Below, in pieces: positions 1 through 8,935 of a stretch of 64,000 nt of DNA. Both the position numbers and the translations under genes were made by a program. Source of the stretch: RBG-13-51-18 sp050014095 (GTDB taxonomy: Bacteria; Chloroflexota; Dehalococcoidia; Dehalococcoidales; RBG-16-60-22); the NCBI GenBank assembly GCA_050014095.1, contig JBEKDZ010000003.1:62001-126000 (forward strand), read 5' to 3'. Numbering within the stretch: position 1 is the stretch's first letter; every line of letters starts with the position of its first letter. The notes under the pieces were generated by a model that ran no database searches, was not told the origin of the DNA, and saw nothing but the letters and a program-made list of their open reading frames with translations.

Positions 1-1
1 T

Positions 2-1510
2 ATGGAATCAGAAAAAGTCGAAGATATGCTTGAAAGTGATATTATCGTTATCGGTGCTGGCGGTTCCGGTCTGGCCGCCGCCGTAGCGGCATCGGAAAAA
101 GGTGCGCGCGTCATCGTAATTGAGAAGGAACGAAAAGCCGGCGGGACCACACCCTTTGCGGAAGGAATCGTCGCGGCGGAAAGCCCTACCCAGAAGCGGA
201 TGAACATTAATGTCACGCGGGACCAGTTATTCAGAAACCACATGGATTATACACATTGGACACTTAATGCCCGCTTGGTACGGGCTTTGATTGATAAATC
301 AAGTGATACCGTGGCTTGGCTAGAAAATAAAGGCTTATCTTTCACTTTACGCGGCTTACACGGTCCCGTCACTCCGGGGGAAAATAGTAACCTGCCCGTA
401 AACCTGATGCCCCCTGTCTTTCACATTCCCACGAATTGGGGCGCAGGGATTATAAAAGTCCTCCTTAAAAGCTGTCATGAAATGGGAATTCAGATTCTCT
501 ATCAGACCAGGGCTGAAAAGCTATTTACTGGTAAAACAGGAGCGGTGGCTGGTGTAGTCGCACAAAGTAAGGGCACGAGAATTACGTTAAATGCTAAAAC
601 AGTTATCATCGCCACCGGAGGTTACAGCAGCAACAAAGAGATGATGCGTAAATACTGCCCCCAGTATGACATCAGCAACATAGATAAGCTTAGTGTAAAA
701 GGGACCCATCCCGGAGACAGAATACGCTGGGTGAGGCAAATGCATACCGGTGATGGCATCCGGATGGCCCTTGAAATCGGGGCAGCCAGCGAAGGATTGG
801 GAGTTCTATTAATGAACGGACCCAACTTTGTGGCGGGGAATCATGCCTGGATGCTGGCAATGAACCCGGGGACTATTCGAGTGAATTCAGAAGGTGAACG
901 CTTCGCCGCGGAAAATCTGGGGCCTTTTGTTGCGGATAATACTACGCTTCGGCAACCGGGGCAGGTGATGTTCTCCATATTTGACGAAGCTTTCAAACAA
1001 AACATTATTAAGAACGGATTCGGTCCTATCTCCGGAGGTAAATATCACCATGAGGCTTCCGGGATAGAGCCGGACCTTAAGGCGGCGGTAGCTCGAGGAA
1101 GTTGTTATGTCTCCACTTCCTGGTCTGAAATTGCTAAGTGGATTGGAGCACCGCCTGAGAAACTGGAAGCGACGATTGAAGAATACAATCATTTCTGTGA
1201 AAAGGGGTACGATGATTCATTTGCCAAAGATGCCGTATTCCTGAAGGTTATCAAAACCCCACCTTTTTATGCCTGCCGCTGCTATCCCGGCTTTCTAGTT
1301 ACAATTGGCGGTATCAAAATCAATCATTGCATGGAGGTACTAAAAAAGGATAACACTCCGATTCCGGGTCTTTACGCCGTCGGGATTACAACGGGTGGAT
1401 GGTCAGGGTCTACCTATAATATTGGTCTTCCTGGAACCGGGTGTGGCTTCCCTATTTATGGCGGCCGGCTCGCTGGTGAAAATGCTGCAAAGTATGTTAC
1501 GAAAAAATAA
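2..1510 (+). CDS. FAD-dependent oxidoreductase, fumarate reductase flavoprotein type
   Basis: A 502-residue flavoprotein of the FAD_binding_2 family, which includes fumarate reductase flavoproteins and ketosteroid dehydrogenases. The N-terminal dinucleotide-binding motif GAGGSG lies at residues 18-23, with an acidic residue about 20 positions later (VIVIEK). The C-terminal FAD-binding segment is visible as TTGGWSGSTYN and PGTGCGFPIYGGRLAGENAA near residues 465-495. No signal peptide or heme motif is seen, so it is probably a soluble cytoplasmic enzyme. The substrate cannot be read from the sequence. The ATG is at base 2, so a longer 5' end outside the window cannot be excluded, although the FAD motif sits where a native N-terminus would place it. 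It ends about 50 bases before the first ssrA-end-like repeat, which may mark the edge of an inserted segment. Confidence 0.85.
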   Translation: MESEKVEDMLESDIIVIGAGGSGLAAAVAASEKGARVIVIEKERKAGGTTPFAEGIVAAESPTQKRMNINVTRDQLFRNHMDYTHWTLNARLVRALIDKSSDTVAWLENKGLSFTLRGLHGPVTPGENSNLPVNLMPPVFHIPTNWGAGIIKVLLKSCHEMGIQILYQTRAEKLFTGKTGAVAGVVAQSKGTRITLNAKTVIIATGGYSSNKEMMRKYCPQYDISNIDKLSVKGTHPGDRIRWVRQMHTGDGIRMALEIGAASEGLGVLLMNGPNFVAGNHAWMLAMNPGTIRVNSEGERFAAENLGPFVADNTTLRQPGQVMFSIFDEAFKQNIIKNGFGPISGGKYHHEASGIEPDLKAAVARGSCYVSTSWSEIAKWIGAPPEKLEATIEEYNHFCEKGYDDSFAKDAVFLKVIKTPPFYACRCYPGFLVTIGGIKINHCMEVLKKDNTPIPGLYAVGITTGGWSGSTYNIGLPGTGCGFPIYGGRLAGENAAKYVTKK

Positions 1511-1560
1511 CCTTGCTTCTTGAAAAAGATGGGTTATTCGCTTCTCGAAAAATTTCGGTA

Positions 1561-1593
1561 TGGTGGAGACGGGGGAGGGTCGAACTCCATCAT
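1561..1593 (-). repeat. ssrA 3'-end-like repeat, copy 1
   Basis: The plus strand begins TGGTGGAGACGGGGGAGG and continues to ACTCCATCAT. On the minus strand this reads as a T-arm (GGAG, loop TTCGACC, CTCC) followed by an acceptor-like strand and CCACCA, as in tmRNA and tRNA 3' ends. Bases 1560-1568 and 1585-1593 can also pair as a hairpin with one G-T wobble. The tail ATCATACCGACT is shared with the copy at 13706. Its origin from ssrA is an inference. Confidence 0.7.
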
Positions 1594-1686
1594 ACCGACT
1601 TATTTTTAACATGTTAAAACAGAGGCTGGCACTGGTAGTAACTTTCTGGACTGAAAAGTAATTTATTAAACTATACTCTTTCGAGA

Positions 1687-1722
1687 TAAAAAGGGAGGCC
1701 GGATATTATCCAACCTCCCTTT
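1687..1722 (-). terminator. Intrinsic terminator of the liv-type operon
   Basis: A perfect 9-bp stem (AAAGGGAGG at 1690-1698, CCTCCCTTT at 1714-1722) is followed on the minus strand by a T-rich run. It lies 34 bases beyond the stop codon of the substrate-binding protein gene, the last gene of the minus-strand operon. Confidence 0.8.
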
Positions 1723-1755
1723 ATCAGGTTCTATTTATCTAACCAGACTATTTAG

Positions 1756-3108
1756 TTATTCGTGCTTATAGATGTGACGGAGCGGATAAGAACCAAGCTC
1801 AACGATTTTCCCACCCTGTACTTGCTGGAGTCGTACAGTATCAACACCTTCAACATCACCCGGACCGTAAGTAAACGGTGAAATCGTGATATCACCCACG
1901 CTGAAGTTCTTAATCTGGAAGAAACCGTATTCCAGGACGTCGAGTGACGTTAATTTGTCCGCCGGTTTCTGCAGCATCGCTAACCTTAGTGCCTCAACCT
2001 GGATCATTGCCTCGATAATGCCATCCAGATACATGACATGGGTGACCTTCTTATCGGGACGGTATTTATTCTGCAGGTCATTGGCGAACTTGACACCGGC
2101 AACGTCGGCGTCCATGGCGCAGAAGTCACCAGCGACAACCACGCCATTGCCTAGGTCTCCCATCGCTGGGACAAACACCTGTAGATGAGCTGGGTAGGCG
2201 AAGGCGAAAGTTATCTTGTATGCAAGGTCTGGCCCCATGCCAAGCCTGACAGCTTCTTTGATGGTGGGCTGGGAACCTGGATTAATCATGCATCCAAGGG
2301 TAAGGTCAACCTTGTTGTCTTTCAGCCAGAGCAGTTGTGTAGTCGGTGGTGTGGTAGGCACCATGGGCACAAATTGACTGCCGGCAAACTCATAGCCGAG
2401 CTTTTCCAGATAAGCCTGCATTTCCGGTATGACTATGCCTCTGCCCAGGGAGCTATCAGCAGTCAGGTATGCTACTCTTGGTTTAGCAGTATTGCCGGCC
2501 GCCTTCCATTTTGCCAGGAACCATTCCGCGACAGCGGCCATCTGGTCAGTATAAATCGGGGCGTTAGTAAAGATTGTTTGGGGCGGAGATAGATAGGCAG
2601 GTGAACAGGATTGGCTGGTGGCACCGATCCGGTCTTCATTCAATCTATCCTTGAGCGCTAGCCCTTCTGGTGACCCGGTGATTCTTTCTACTAATAGCCC
2701 TTTAGATTTAAGGTCATCGTAGATGGTCAACGCTTTGTCGGCGGCCAGTTGATCATCTCCCCAAAGCACCTCGAAGTTGATATTACTGGGTATTTTTTTA
2801 TCCGTGTACCAGGGAGCGATGATGTGATTATCGTTGATATATTTAGCGTAATCCTGGAAACCGGCCAGAACGGCAGCACAGTCCTCGGCATAAGCGCCGG
2901 TCAGCGCAAAAGTACCCCCGATATAGAGCGTAATTGGTTTTGCCGCAGTTGTGCTTGGTGCCGTGGTTGCGGCCGTGGTCGTAACCGTGGCCGTGGTTGG
3001 TGGCGCGGTTACAGTTGTCGTCTGGCTGGTACCACAGGCAGTGAGTACTAATATTACTGCCAGCAAGATTGCGAACGGAATGGCAAAAAATGGTCTAAAT
3101 TTAATCAT
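1756..3108 (-). CDS. Branched-chain amino acid-type ABC transporter substrate-binding lipoprotein
   Basis: A 450-residue periplasmic-binding-protein-like protein (Peripla_BP_6, LivK type). It begins with a hydrophobic signal peptide ending in a lipobox (VLTACGTS), so Cys25 or so would be lipidated. A Thr/Ala-rich linker of about 35 residues follows, typical of lipoproteins in cells with a single membrane and surface layer. The mature domain opens with TLYIGGTFALTGAYAED, the usual start of the LivK fold. A good AAGGAG ribosome binding site precedes the ATG. The gene is last in the operon livG-livF-acyl-CoA ligase-livH-livM and is followed by a terminator. The ligand is unknown; the acyl-CoA ligase in the operon suggests an aromatic or aliphatic carboxylate rather than an amino acid (inference). 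Confidence 0.9.
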   Translation of the reverse strand: MIKFRPFFAIPFAILLAVILVLTACGTSQTTTVTAPPTTATVTTTAATTAPSTTAAKPITLYIGGTFALTGAYAEDCAAVLAGFQDYAKYINDNHIIAPWYTDKKIPSNINFEVLWGDDQLAADKALTIYDDLKSKGLLVERITGSPEGLALKDRLNEDRIGATSQSCSPAYLSPPQTIFTNAPIYTDQMAAVAEWFLAKWKAAGNTAKPRVAYLTADSSLGRGIVIPEMQAYLEKLGYEFAGSQFVPMVPTTPPTTQLLWLKDNKVDLTLGCMINPGSQPTIKEAVRLGMGPDLAYKITFAFAYPAHLQVFVPAMGDLGNGVVVAGDFCAMDADVAGVKFANDLQNKYRPDKKVTHVMYLDGIIEAMIQVEALRLAMLQKPADKLTSLDVLEYGFFQIKNFSVGDITISPFTYGPGDVEGVDTVRLQQVQGGKIVELGSYPLRHIYKHE

Positions 3109-3201
3109 ATTTTCTCCTTTTTATTTGATAAGTTGATATAGTTGCATGAATATAAGGTCCTTTCCTGATACATCCACCTCCTTTCATTCGTTATTGTTTA
3201 G

Positions 3202-4254
3202 CTAGACTGAGAAAGGCCACCGCCGGAAATAAGTTTTGATAAGCTCCCAACGATGCATCAGTCCCCTGGGCTCAAAAATAAGGAAAATGATAATTACCAG
3301 CCCACGCATGATGAGACTCATTGATGCGGCGGCCTGGGCAGCTATGGCCGGAAAAGCCGCGGCTAAAGCCGGGCCACCAACGGTCATCGCCTCATCCAGT
3401 AGCTTGAGAGCAATAACCCCAAAGATTGCGCCGGTAGTGCTGCCCATACCACCGACAATCAACATCGCCAGATACCATATCGAGTCGCTGAAAGGGAACA
3501 TATTGGTATCAGCAAAAGCGAAGTAGTGCACCAATAAGGAGCCAGCCACACCGGCGTATACACAGCCGATGAAGAAAGCCAGCAGTTTGTAAGATAGCAG
3601 ATTTACCCCCATCACCTCGGCCGCCAGGTCATTATCCCGGATGGCGATAAAAGCTCTACCTACCCTGGTTCTTACCAGATTCTTGGCAAAGTATGTCCCC
3701 AGGCAAGCGATAATCATTACCAGGAGAAAATAGGCACCTTTACTCTTGATGATGTAACCGAAAATATCCGGCCTGGGTACGGATATGCCATCTGTCCCGC
3801 CGGTGACATCGCGGAACTGGAGGATAAGCCAGATAACAATAAATTGGGCGGCTACCGTGGCCATAATCAGGTAAAAGCCTTTAATCTTCAGCGATGGCAG
3901 CCCGAAGATGATGCCCACCACCCCGGCGGATAGACCGGCACAGGGCAAGGCTGCCCAGAAAGGCCAACCGAGCCTGGCTGTAAGAATAGCGGATACATAA
4001 CCGCCAACAGCCATGAAACCGGCGTGGCCGATGGAAATTTGCCCGCAGTAACCAGTCAGGATGTTAAGACCTAGAACACTGATAATACTAATACCCATCA
4101 TGGTCGTTATGGTTAGGACTCTATCACTGGAATATAGCGGCATAGTAAAGAGTACGACGAGGAAAGCTAACAACAACAGCTGTTGTGTCTTAGTGCGGAA
4201 GATAGCCATGTCCTGGCCGTAGCTTTCCTGAAAAACTCCACTGGGCAAGCTCAT
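3202..4254 (-). CDS. livM: ABC transporter permease, LivM type
   Basis: A 350-residue polytopic membrane protein of the LivM branch of branched-chain amino acid-type permeases. The family signatures are GLNILTGYCGQISIGHAGFMAVGGY near residue 65 and the EAA-like loop around VGRAFIAIRDNDLAAEVMGVN near residue 195. Around ten hydrophobic segments are visible. The start ATG lies two bases after the livH stop codon and is preceded by AAAGGA, so translation is probably coupled to livH. It would form the membrane channel with LivH and be powered by LivG and LivF. Confidence 0.92.
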   Translation of the reverse strand: MSLPSGVFQESYGQDMAIFRTKTQQLLLLAFLVVLFTMPLYSSDRVLTITTMMGISIISVLGLNILTGYCGQISIGHAGFMAVGGYVSAILTARLGWPFWAALPCAGLSAGVVGIIFGLPSLKIKGFYLIMATVAAQFIVIWLILQFRDVTGGTDGISVPRPDIFGYIIKSKGAYFLLVMIIACLGTYFAKNLVRTRVGRAFIAIRDNDLAAEVMGVNLLSYKLLAFFIGCVYAGVAGSLLVHYFAFADTNMFPFSDSIWYLAMLIVGGMGSTTGAIFGVIALKLLDEAMTVGGPALAAAFPAIAAQAAASMSLIMRGLVIIIFLIFEPRGLMHRWELIKTYFRRWPFSV

Positions 4255-4256
4255 GA

Positions 4257-5147
4257 TTAAATCCTTTCTATTCTGGCAAGACCAAATAGGCCATGTGGCC
4301 TAAAGGTCAACACAATGATGATAACGATAAACGGAAAAACATTGGCCAGACCACCACCGGAAGGAAGGAGCGGGTCCAGGTAGCCAGCGGAGACATTTTC
4401 CAGTATGCCGATGATTATTCCGGCAACAATCGCCCCTCCGATTGAATCAATTCCCCCCAGCAGTACTACCGCGAATGCCTTCATACCGACTTCAGACATG
4501 GATACCATCACGCCTGATACACCGCCGAGAATAATGCCACTGACGACGCCCACCACGCAGGCAATTATCCAGGAAATGGTATAAACGGTGGTCACTTTAA
4601 TGCCAGCGCTTTGTACAACCTGTTCGTCTTCAGCCGTGGCTCTCATGGCCAGACCGATTTTGGCATAGCGGAAGAGAATCATCAGAATCACCACGACAAT
4701 AATGGACACAATAATACCAATCAACGTCTCCGGAGGTATAGATAGTTCACCTACCTTCAAGGTCAAAGTCGGGAGTGACCCGTGATAAGCCTTATATTCG
4801 CCGCCCCAGATCAAGGTAGCAATCCCCTCCAGTACGGTACCCAGCGCAATAGTCATCATAATGATAGCCAGAACTGATTGACCAACCAGAGGGCGTAATA
4901 TCAAACGCTCTATCAACCCACCCATAATCATCGCCACTGCGATGGCAGCTAAAATGCTGGCCCATACTGGCAGATGAAACGTTATCAGGAAGGTGTAACC
5001 CAGGTAGCCGCCAATCATCACGAATTGACCCTGGGCGATGTTAAATGCCTTGGAACACTTGAGGATGATGACAAAGCCAATAGCGATGAGAGCATAAACC
5101 ATCCCCAAACCGAAGCCGGTGATAACTAATTGTAGGAAGAAAGTCAT
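4257..5147 (-). CDS. livH: ABC transporter permease, LivH type
   Basis: A 296-residue integral membrane permease. It begins with FLQLVITGFGLGMVYALIAIG and contains the family segment KCSKAFNIAQGQFVMIGGY, and later MRATAEDEQVVQSAGI, the cytoplasmic coupling loop that contacts the ATPases. The first ATG overlaps the stop of the upstream acyl-CoA ligase gene in an ATGA arrangement, so the two are translationally coupled. It is the partner permease of LivM. Confidence 0.92.
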   Translation of the reverse strand: MTFFLQLVITGFGLGMVYALIAIGFVIILKCSKAFNIAQGQFVMIGGYLGYTFLITFHLPVWASILAAIAVAMIMGGLIERLILRPLVGQSVLAIIMMTIALGTVLEGIATLIWGGEYKAYHGSLPTLTLKVGELSIPPETLIGIIVSIIVVVILMILFRYAKIGLAMRATAEDEQVVQSAGIKVTTVYTISWIIACVVGVVSGIILGGVSGVMVSMSEVGMKAFAVVLLGGIDSIGGAIVAGIIIGILENVSAGYLDPLLPSGGGLANVFPFIVIIIVLTFRPHGLFGLARIERI

Positions 5148-7078
5148 CGCTTGGCCCCCTCGATAGATTTGATGCCAATTTTAGTCTTTATCGCACCTTT
5201 CCGACCGTCACGATATTTAACCTGGGTCTCTATAGTCACCTCGTCCTGGCCGCCATAAATAGCCGCGATGAGTCCCCGGTAGCGTTCTTCGACGAACGAC
5301 CTTCTCAACTTTCGGTTCCTGGTTAGTTCGGCCTCATCAGGGTCAAATTCCTTATGCAAATTGACAAATTTCTTGATTCGGCAGCTAGCCGGAATGTCCC
5401 GGTTAATCCTGAATATTTCCTGCTTTATCAGTTCATAGGCTTCAGGCTGTTGGGCAAGGTCACCAAAGGTGGTGTAAGTTACCTTATGCCGGTCCGCCCA
5501 AGGGCTGACGCTCTCATTGTCGATGATGATAATGGCTGATACATATTCCTTATCCGGACCTGCCAGTACCCAGGCATCTTTGATGTATTGACTGAACTTC
5601 AGCCGGCTCTCGATATCCTGCGGTGCTAGGTTTTCACCGCACGTGAGCCGCACGATATCCTTGATACGATCAATGAAAACTAAATGCCCGTCTTTAGTCA
5701 GATAACCGCTGTCACCGCTATGGAACCATCCGTCTTTAAGCACTGCGGCGGTGGCTTTAGGGTTGTTATAGTAGCCCAGAAAAGTACCTGGCTGCCGGCT
5801 GATGATTTCTCCGACCTCGGTAATTTCGACCTCAACCCCCGGGTTAAGCGTACCGACTGTTTCCGGTCGGATATCATCGTTACTGGCTCCCGTCAACGCG
5901 CCGCCCTCTGTCGACCCGAAAAGACTTTTCAGAGGTACGTTCAAAGCATGATAAAACCTGATAACTTCCGGACTTAAAGTTGACCCGGCCGAATAACATA
6001 TTCTGGTGTTGACCAACCCGAGACTGTCCCGGAGAGTCTGGAATAATAATAGGTCACCCAGAGCATTAAGTATTTTCCAGTGTAGCCCCGGCTTTTGCTT
6101 TTTAAATTTCAAATCGGCTACTTTGTAGCCTATGGGGAAAAACAAACGATAAGTAAATTTTTTAAGGAAATCAGCGCCTTGAATCCTTGCCTGGACGCGG
6201 CTGGCTTGTCGCTCCCACAGGCGGGCGCTATAAAATATCATCGTCGGTCCTATCTCCCGGATATCCTGCTGCTGAGTTTCTACCCCCTCCGGGAAGTTTG
6301 TGATGCAGCCCGATATCAGGTGGGAGCCTATGCCAAGCCACTGCTCGGTTATCCAGGCTGGCGGCAGATATGACACCATGTTATCCGTCTCATATAACGG
6401 ATCCAGATTTAGATAACACTGGGAGCCATACTTCATTGTCTTAAATGAGTGCATGACGCCCTTAGGATTCTCACAGGTGGCTCCAGAAGTGTAAATAATT
6501 GAACAGACATCATCAGCCTTACCGCTAGCCACATTTTCTTCAAACAGGCTGGGGTGTTCTTTTTCATACCCCCGCCCGAGTTCCAGTACCTGTCGGTACC
6601 CAATTAATTCAGGATTTTTATAATGGGAAAGCCCCTTATATCGCCAATAGATTATTTTCTTGAGCAGCGGCAGCTTTTTCTTAACCTCAAGTACCTTATC
6701 GACCTGTTCTTGGTCCTCGACCATGGCAAAGGAAGCCTCGGAATTCGCGGCAATGTATTGTATCTCTGCCGTTGTTAATTCAGAATAGATTCCCACGCTT
6801 ATCCCGTGATTGGATTGCGCAGCCAGCTCCGCGAAATACCACTCCGGAGCATTGTCACCGACAATGAGCAGTTTCGCTCCGGTCTTAAAACCAAGAGCCA
6901 GCAGGCCGAGCGCCAGGTATTTGACGTTAAGGTAATAATCCTGCCAGGAATATGATTGCCAAATACCAAAACGTTTCTGACGCATGGCCTTGTGCCGATC
7001 GCCGTATTTTTCATGGTTGAACCTTAGCAATTTAGGCCAGGTGTCGCCGCGGTTATCGGTACTTTCATTAATAGCCAT
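5144..7078 (-). CDS. Acyl-CoA ligase (AMP-forming), long-chain type, embedded in the transporter operon
   Basis: A 644-residue ANL-superfamily ligase that would activate a carboxylic acid to its CoA thioester through an acyl-adenylate. The ATP-binding P-loop is IIYTSGATCENPKGVMHS near residue 192, slightly longer than the usual YTSGTTGxPKG. FGSTEGG near residue 388, and GWFHSGDSGYLTKDGHLVF with DRIKD near residues 448-470, are the A5, A7 and A8 motifs. The long insertion before the C-terminal domain is typical of the long-chain fatty acyl-CoA synthetase branch. It overlaps livH by four bases and sits between livF and livH. In other bacteria such embedding goes with uptake and activation of aromatic or fatty acids; the substrate here is not known. 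Confidence 0.88.
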   Translation of the reverse strand: MAINESTDNRGDTWPKLLRFNHEKYGDRHKAMRQKRFGIWQSYSWQDYYLNVKYLALGLLALGFKTGAKLLIVGDNAPEWYFAELAAQSNHGISVGIYSELTTAEIQYIAANSEASFAMVEDQEQVDKVLEVKKKLPLLKKIIYWRYKGLSHYKNPELIGYRQVLELGRGYEKEHPSLFEENVASGKADDVCSIIYTSGATCENPKGVMHSFKTMKYGSQCYLNLDPLYETDNMVSYLPPAWITEQWLGIGSHLISGCITNFPEGVETQQQDIREIGPTMIFYSARLWERQASRVQARIQGADFLKKFTYRLFFPIGYKVADLKFKKQKPGLHWKILNALGDLLLFQTLRDSLGLVNTRICYSAGSTLSPEVIRFYHALNVPLKSLFGSTEGGALTGASNDDIRPETVGTLNPGVEVEITEVGEIISRQPGTFLGYYNNPKATAAVLKDGWFHSGDSGYLTKDGHLVFIDRIKDIVRLTCGENLAPQDIESRLKFSQYIKDAWVLAGPDKEYVSAIIIIDNESVSPWADRHKVTYTTFGDLAQQPEAYELIKQEIFRINRDIPASCRIKKFVNLHKEFDPDEAELTRNRKLRRSFVEERYRGLIAAIYGGQDEVTIETQVKYRDGRKGAIKTKIGIKSIEGAKR

Positions 7079-7095
7079 CAGTAAAATCCTTTACT

Positions 7096-7890
7096 TCAGG
7101 AAAGCCATCTTTTTCTCCGCCGGTAATGTTTAATATCACGGAAACTCCTTTGAGACCCTAAAGTGGATAGCCCCAGATAAAATTCCTTGATGTCTTCATT
7201 GTCCCGGAGTTTATCAGCAGGACCGTCTAGGACTATCCGTCCGTTTTCCATAACATAGCCGTAATCAGCAATGCCAAAGGCAGCCCGGACATTTTGCTCC
7301 ACCAGTAAAATCGCCACCTTTTGTTCCTCTTTAATCTTATGGATAATCTCGAAAATCTCGCGCACTACGAGCGGAGCCAGTCCCAGTGAAGGCTCATCCA
7401 GGAGCATAAGCTTTGGTCTTGCCATCATCGCCCGGCCGATAACCAACATCTGCTGCTCGCCGCCGGATAAATAACCACTGGTGCGGTGACGGAAGTCCTT
7501 AAGCTCGGGGAAATAACTGAAAACCATCTCTAAATCACTCTTGATACCGGTTCTGTCTCTACGGAGATAAGCGCCGATATAGAGGTTTTCCTCGACGCTA
7601 AGATGCTCTAGAACCCTCCGCCCTTCCATAACCTGCGAAATGCCGAGTTCGGCGATAGGTTCGGGTCCGTATTTATCAATTCTGCGGTCATTAAAAACGA
7701 TATTGCCGCTCGTTATTTCGCCTTCCTCTGTCTTTAATAACCCGGATATTGACTTAAGCGTGGTCGTCTTACCGCCACCATTAGCCCCGATTAATGCCAC
7801 GATTTTGCCGTCACCAACTTCCAGCGATACACCGTGCAAAACCCGAATTACTCCCATATAAGCAACTTCAATATTATTAACTCGTAACAT
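7096..7890 (-). CDS. livF: ABC transporter ATP-binding protein, LivF type
   Basis: A 264-residue ATPase. Walker A is GANGGGKTT near residue 35, with a Gly replacing the usual Ala in GANGAGKTT. The signature motif is YLSGGEQQM near residue 140 and Walker B is LMLLDEPSLGLAP near residue 160. The length and the GLAP segment after Walker B are typical of LivF. About 30 residues at the C-terminus (RSFRDIKHYRRRKRWLS) extend beyond the usual family end. It would pair with LivG to energise LivHM. Confidence 0.92.
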   Translation of the reverse strand: MLRVNNIEVAYMGVIRVLHGVSLEVGDGKIVALIGANGGGKTTTLKSISGLLKTEEGEITSGNIVFNDRRIDKYGPEPIAELGISQVMEGRRVLEHLSVEENLYIGAYLRRDRTGIKSDLEMVFSYFPELKDFRHRTSGYLSGGEQQMLVIGRAMMARPKLMLLDEPSLGLAPLVVREIFEIIHKIKEEQKVAILLVEQNVRAAFGIADYGYVMENGRIVLDGPADKLRDNEDIKEFYLGLSTLGSQRSFRDIKHYRRRKRWLS

Positions 7891-7929
7891 ATCCTGAATC
7901 TTCCTAATTCTTCCTGTAACAAACAGATG

Positions 7930-8739
7930 CTAAATCTTGATATCTTCGCCTAAGTATGCCTTAATAACCTTAGTATCGGCTTTTATTTCAGCGGGAGTAC
8001 CTTCGGCTATTTTATGACCGAAGTCGAGGACAATAACCCTGTCGGCGATATCCATTACCACACCCATGTCGTGCTCTACTAGAATGATGCTTTTAATGCC
8101 GTTCTTTAATACAGGTGTGTCTGGATAGGTTTCTCCCTGGCCTTCGTAAACATCAATAATGAAGCGGGCAATGTCTTCCTTCTCTTCGAGGTTCATGCCC
8201 GCCATAGGTTCGTCCAACAGCAGGACTTTCGGCTCCAGCGCCAGCGCCCGTCCCAGTTCAACCCGTTTGCGCATCCCATAAGGCAGCGCACCTACGACCT
8301 GTTTCCTGATAGATTGTATTTCCAGAAAATCTATTATCTCTTCAACTATTTTGCGATGTACGATTTCCTCCCGACGCGACCAGCCGAAATAGATAGCGCC
8401 GGCGATGAAGTTCTGCTTCATCAGCATATGCCGGGCCGCCATGATGTTATCCTGTGTGCTAAGACCGGTGTAAAGCTCGATATTCTGGAAGGTCCTCCCA
8501 ATGCCTAGCTTGGCTAGTTTATCCGGACGCATACGGGTGATTCTTTTATCATCAAAATAGATTTCCCCCTTCTGCGGTTTATAGAAGCCGTTGATACAGT
8601 TTAGAAGAGCTGTCTTACCGGCACCGTTGGGGCCGATGATAGCCAGTATCTCGTTATCCCTTACTTCCAGGCTGACATCGGTGAGGGCATGAACGCCCCC
8701 AAAGCTAAGCGAAAGATTTTCTATGCTTAGCCGAACCAT
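7930..8739 (-). CDS. livG: ABC transporter ATP-binding protein, LivG type
   Basis: ATPase subunit of the liv-type transporter and first gene of the operon. Walker A is GPNGAGKTA, the signature region is PYGMRKRVELGRAL, and Walker B is VLLLDEPMAGMNLEE. The reading frame is open to a TTG at 8826, but those 29 extra residues do not resemble the family. The ATG at 8739 gives MVRLSIENLSLSFGG, the normal LivG start, so I use it (269 residues). The region upstream is shared with the divergent LuxR-type regulator gene, whose operator-like palindrome could control both directions. Confidence 0.9.
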   Translation of the reverse strand: MVRLSIENLSLSFGGVHALTDVSLEVRDNEILAIIGPNGAGKTALLNCINGFYKPQKGEIYFDDKRITRMRPDKLAKLGIGRTFQNIELYTGLSTQDNIMAARHMLMKQNFIAGAIYFGWSRREEIVHRKIVEEIIDFLEIQSIRKQVVGALPYGMRKRVELGRALALEPKVLLLDEPMAGMNLEEKEDIARFIIDVYEGQGETYPDTPVLKNGIKSIILVEHDMGVVMDIADRVIVLDFGHKIAEGTPAEIKADTKVIKAYLGEDIKI

Positions 8740-8876
8740 CTTTTCAGTCTTTGTAGCTGTAGAATGATTCACGTTAAAAGAATATTGTGAAAGATAATGA
8801 ATGCCAGGACACCTTGCTTTTTCCAAGCAATATATCCGTAGTCAGCAAAAGTATTACATAGCTTAGAAACGATTGA

Positions 8877-8896
8877 AATACCCCTCAAGGGGTATT
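8877..8896. promoter_or_regulatory. 20-bp perfect palindrome, candidate LuxR-type operator
   Basis: Two 9-bp arms (AATACCCCT and AGGGGTATT) flank a CA centre. It lies immediately upstream of the -35 element of the LuxR-type gene and between that gene and livG. A 20-bp dyad next to -35 is the usual size and position of lux-box-like sites. Binding by the adjacent regulator is inferred. Confidence 0.6.
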
Positions 8897-8899
8897 TTG

Positions 8900-8930
8900 T
8901 TGACTTTTAATACGAAAAGTGATATATAAT
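8900..8930 (+). promoter_or_regulatory. Sigma-70-type promoter of the LuxR-type regulator
   Basis: TTGACT (8900-8905) and TATAAT (8925-8930) are 19 bases apart. An overlapping TATATA at 8923 gives a 17-base spacer. Transcription would begin at about 8936, which is the GTG start codon itself, so the mRNA may be leaderless. Confidence 0.65.
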
Positions 8931-8935
8931 CGCAT

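Noticed and set aside
2185..2592. 135-codon plus-strand frame opposite the binding-protein gene
   Set aside because: It lies entirely antisense to the binding-protein gene at 1756-3108, which has a clear lipoprotein signal and family motifs.
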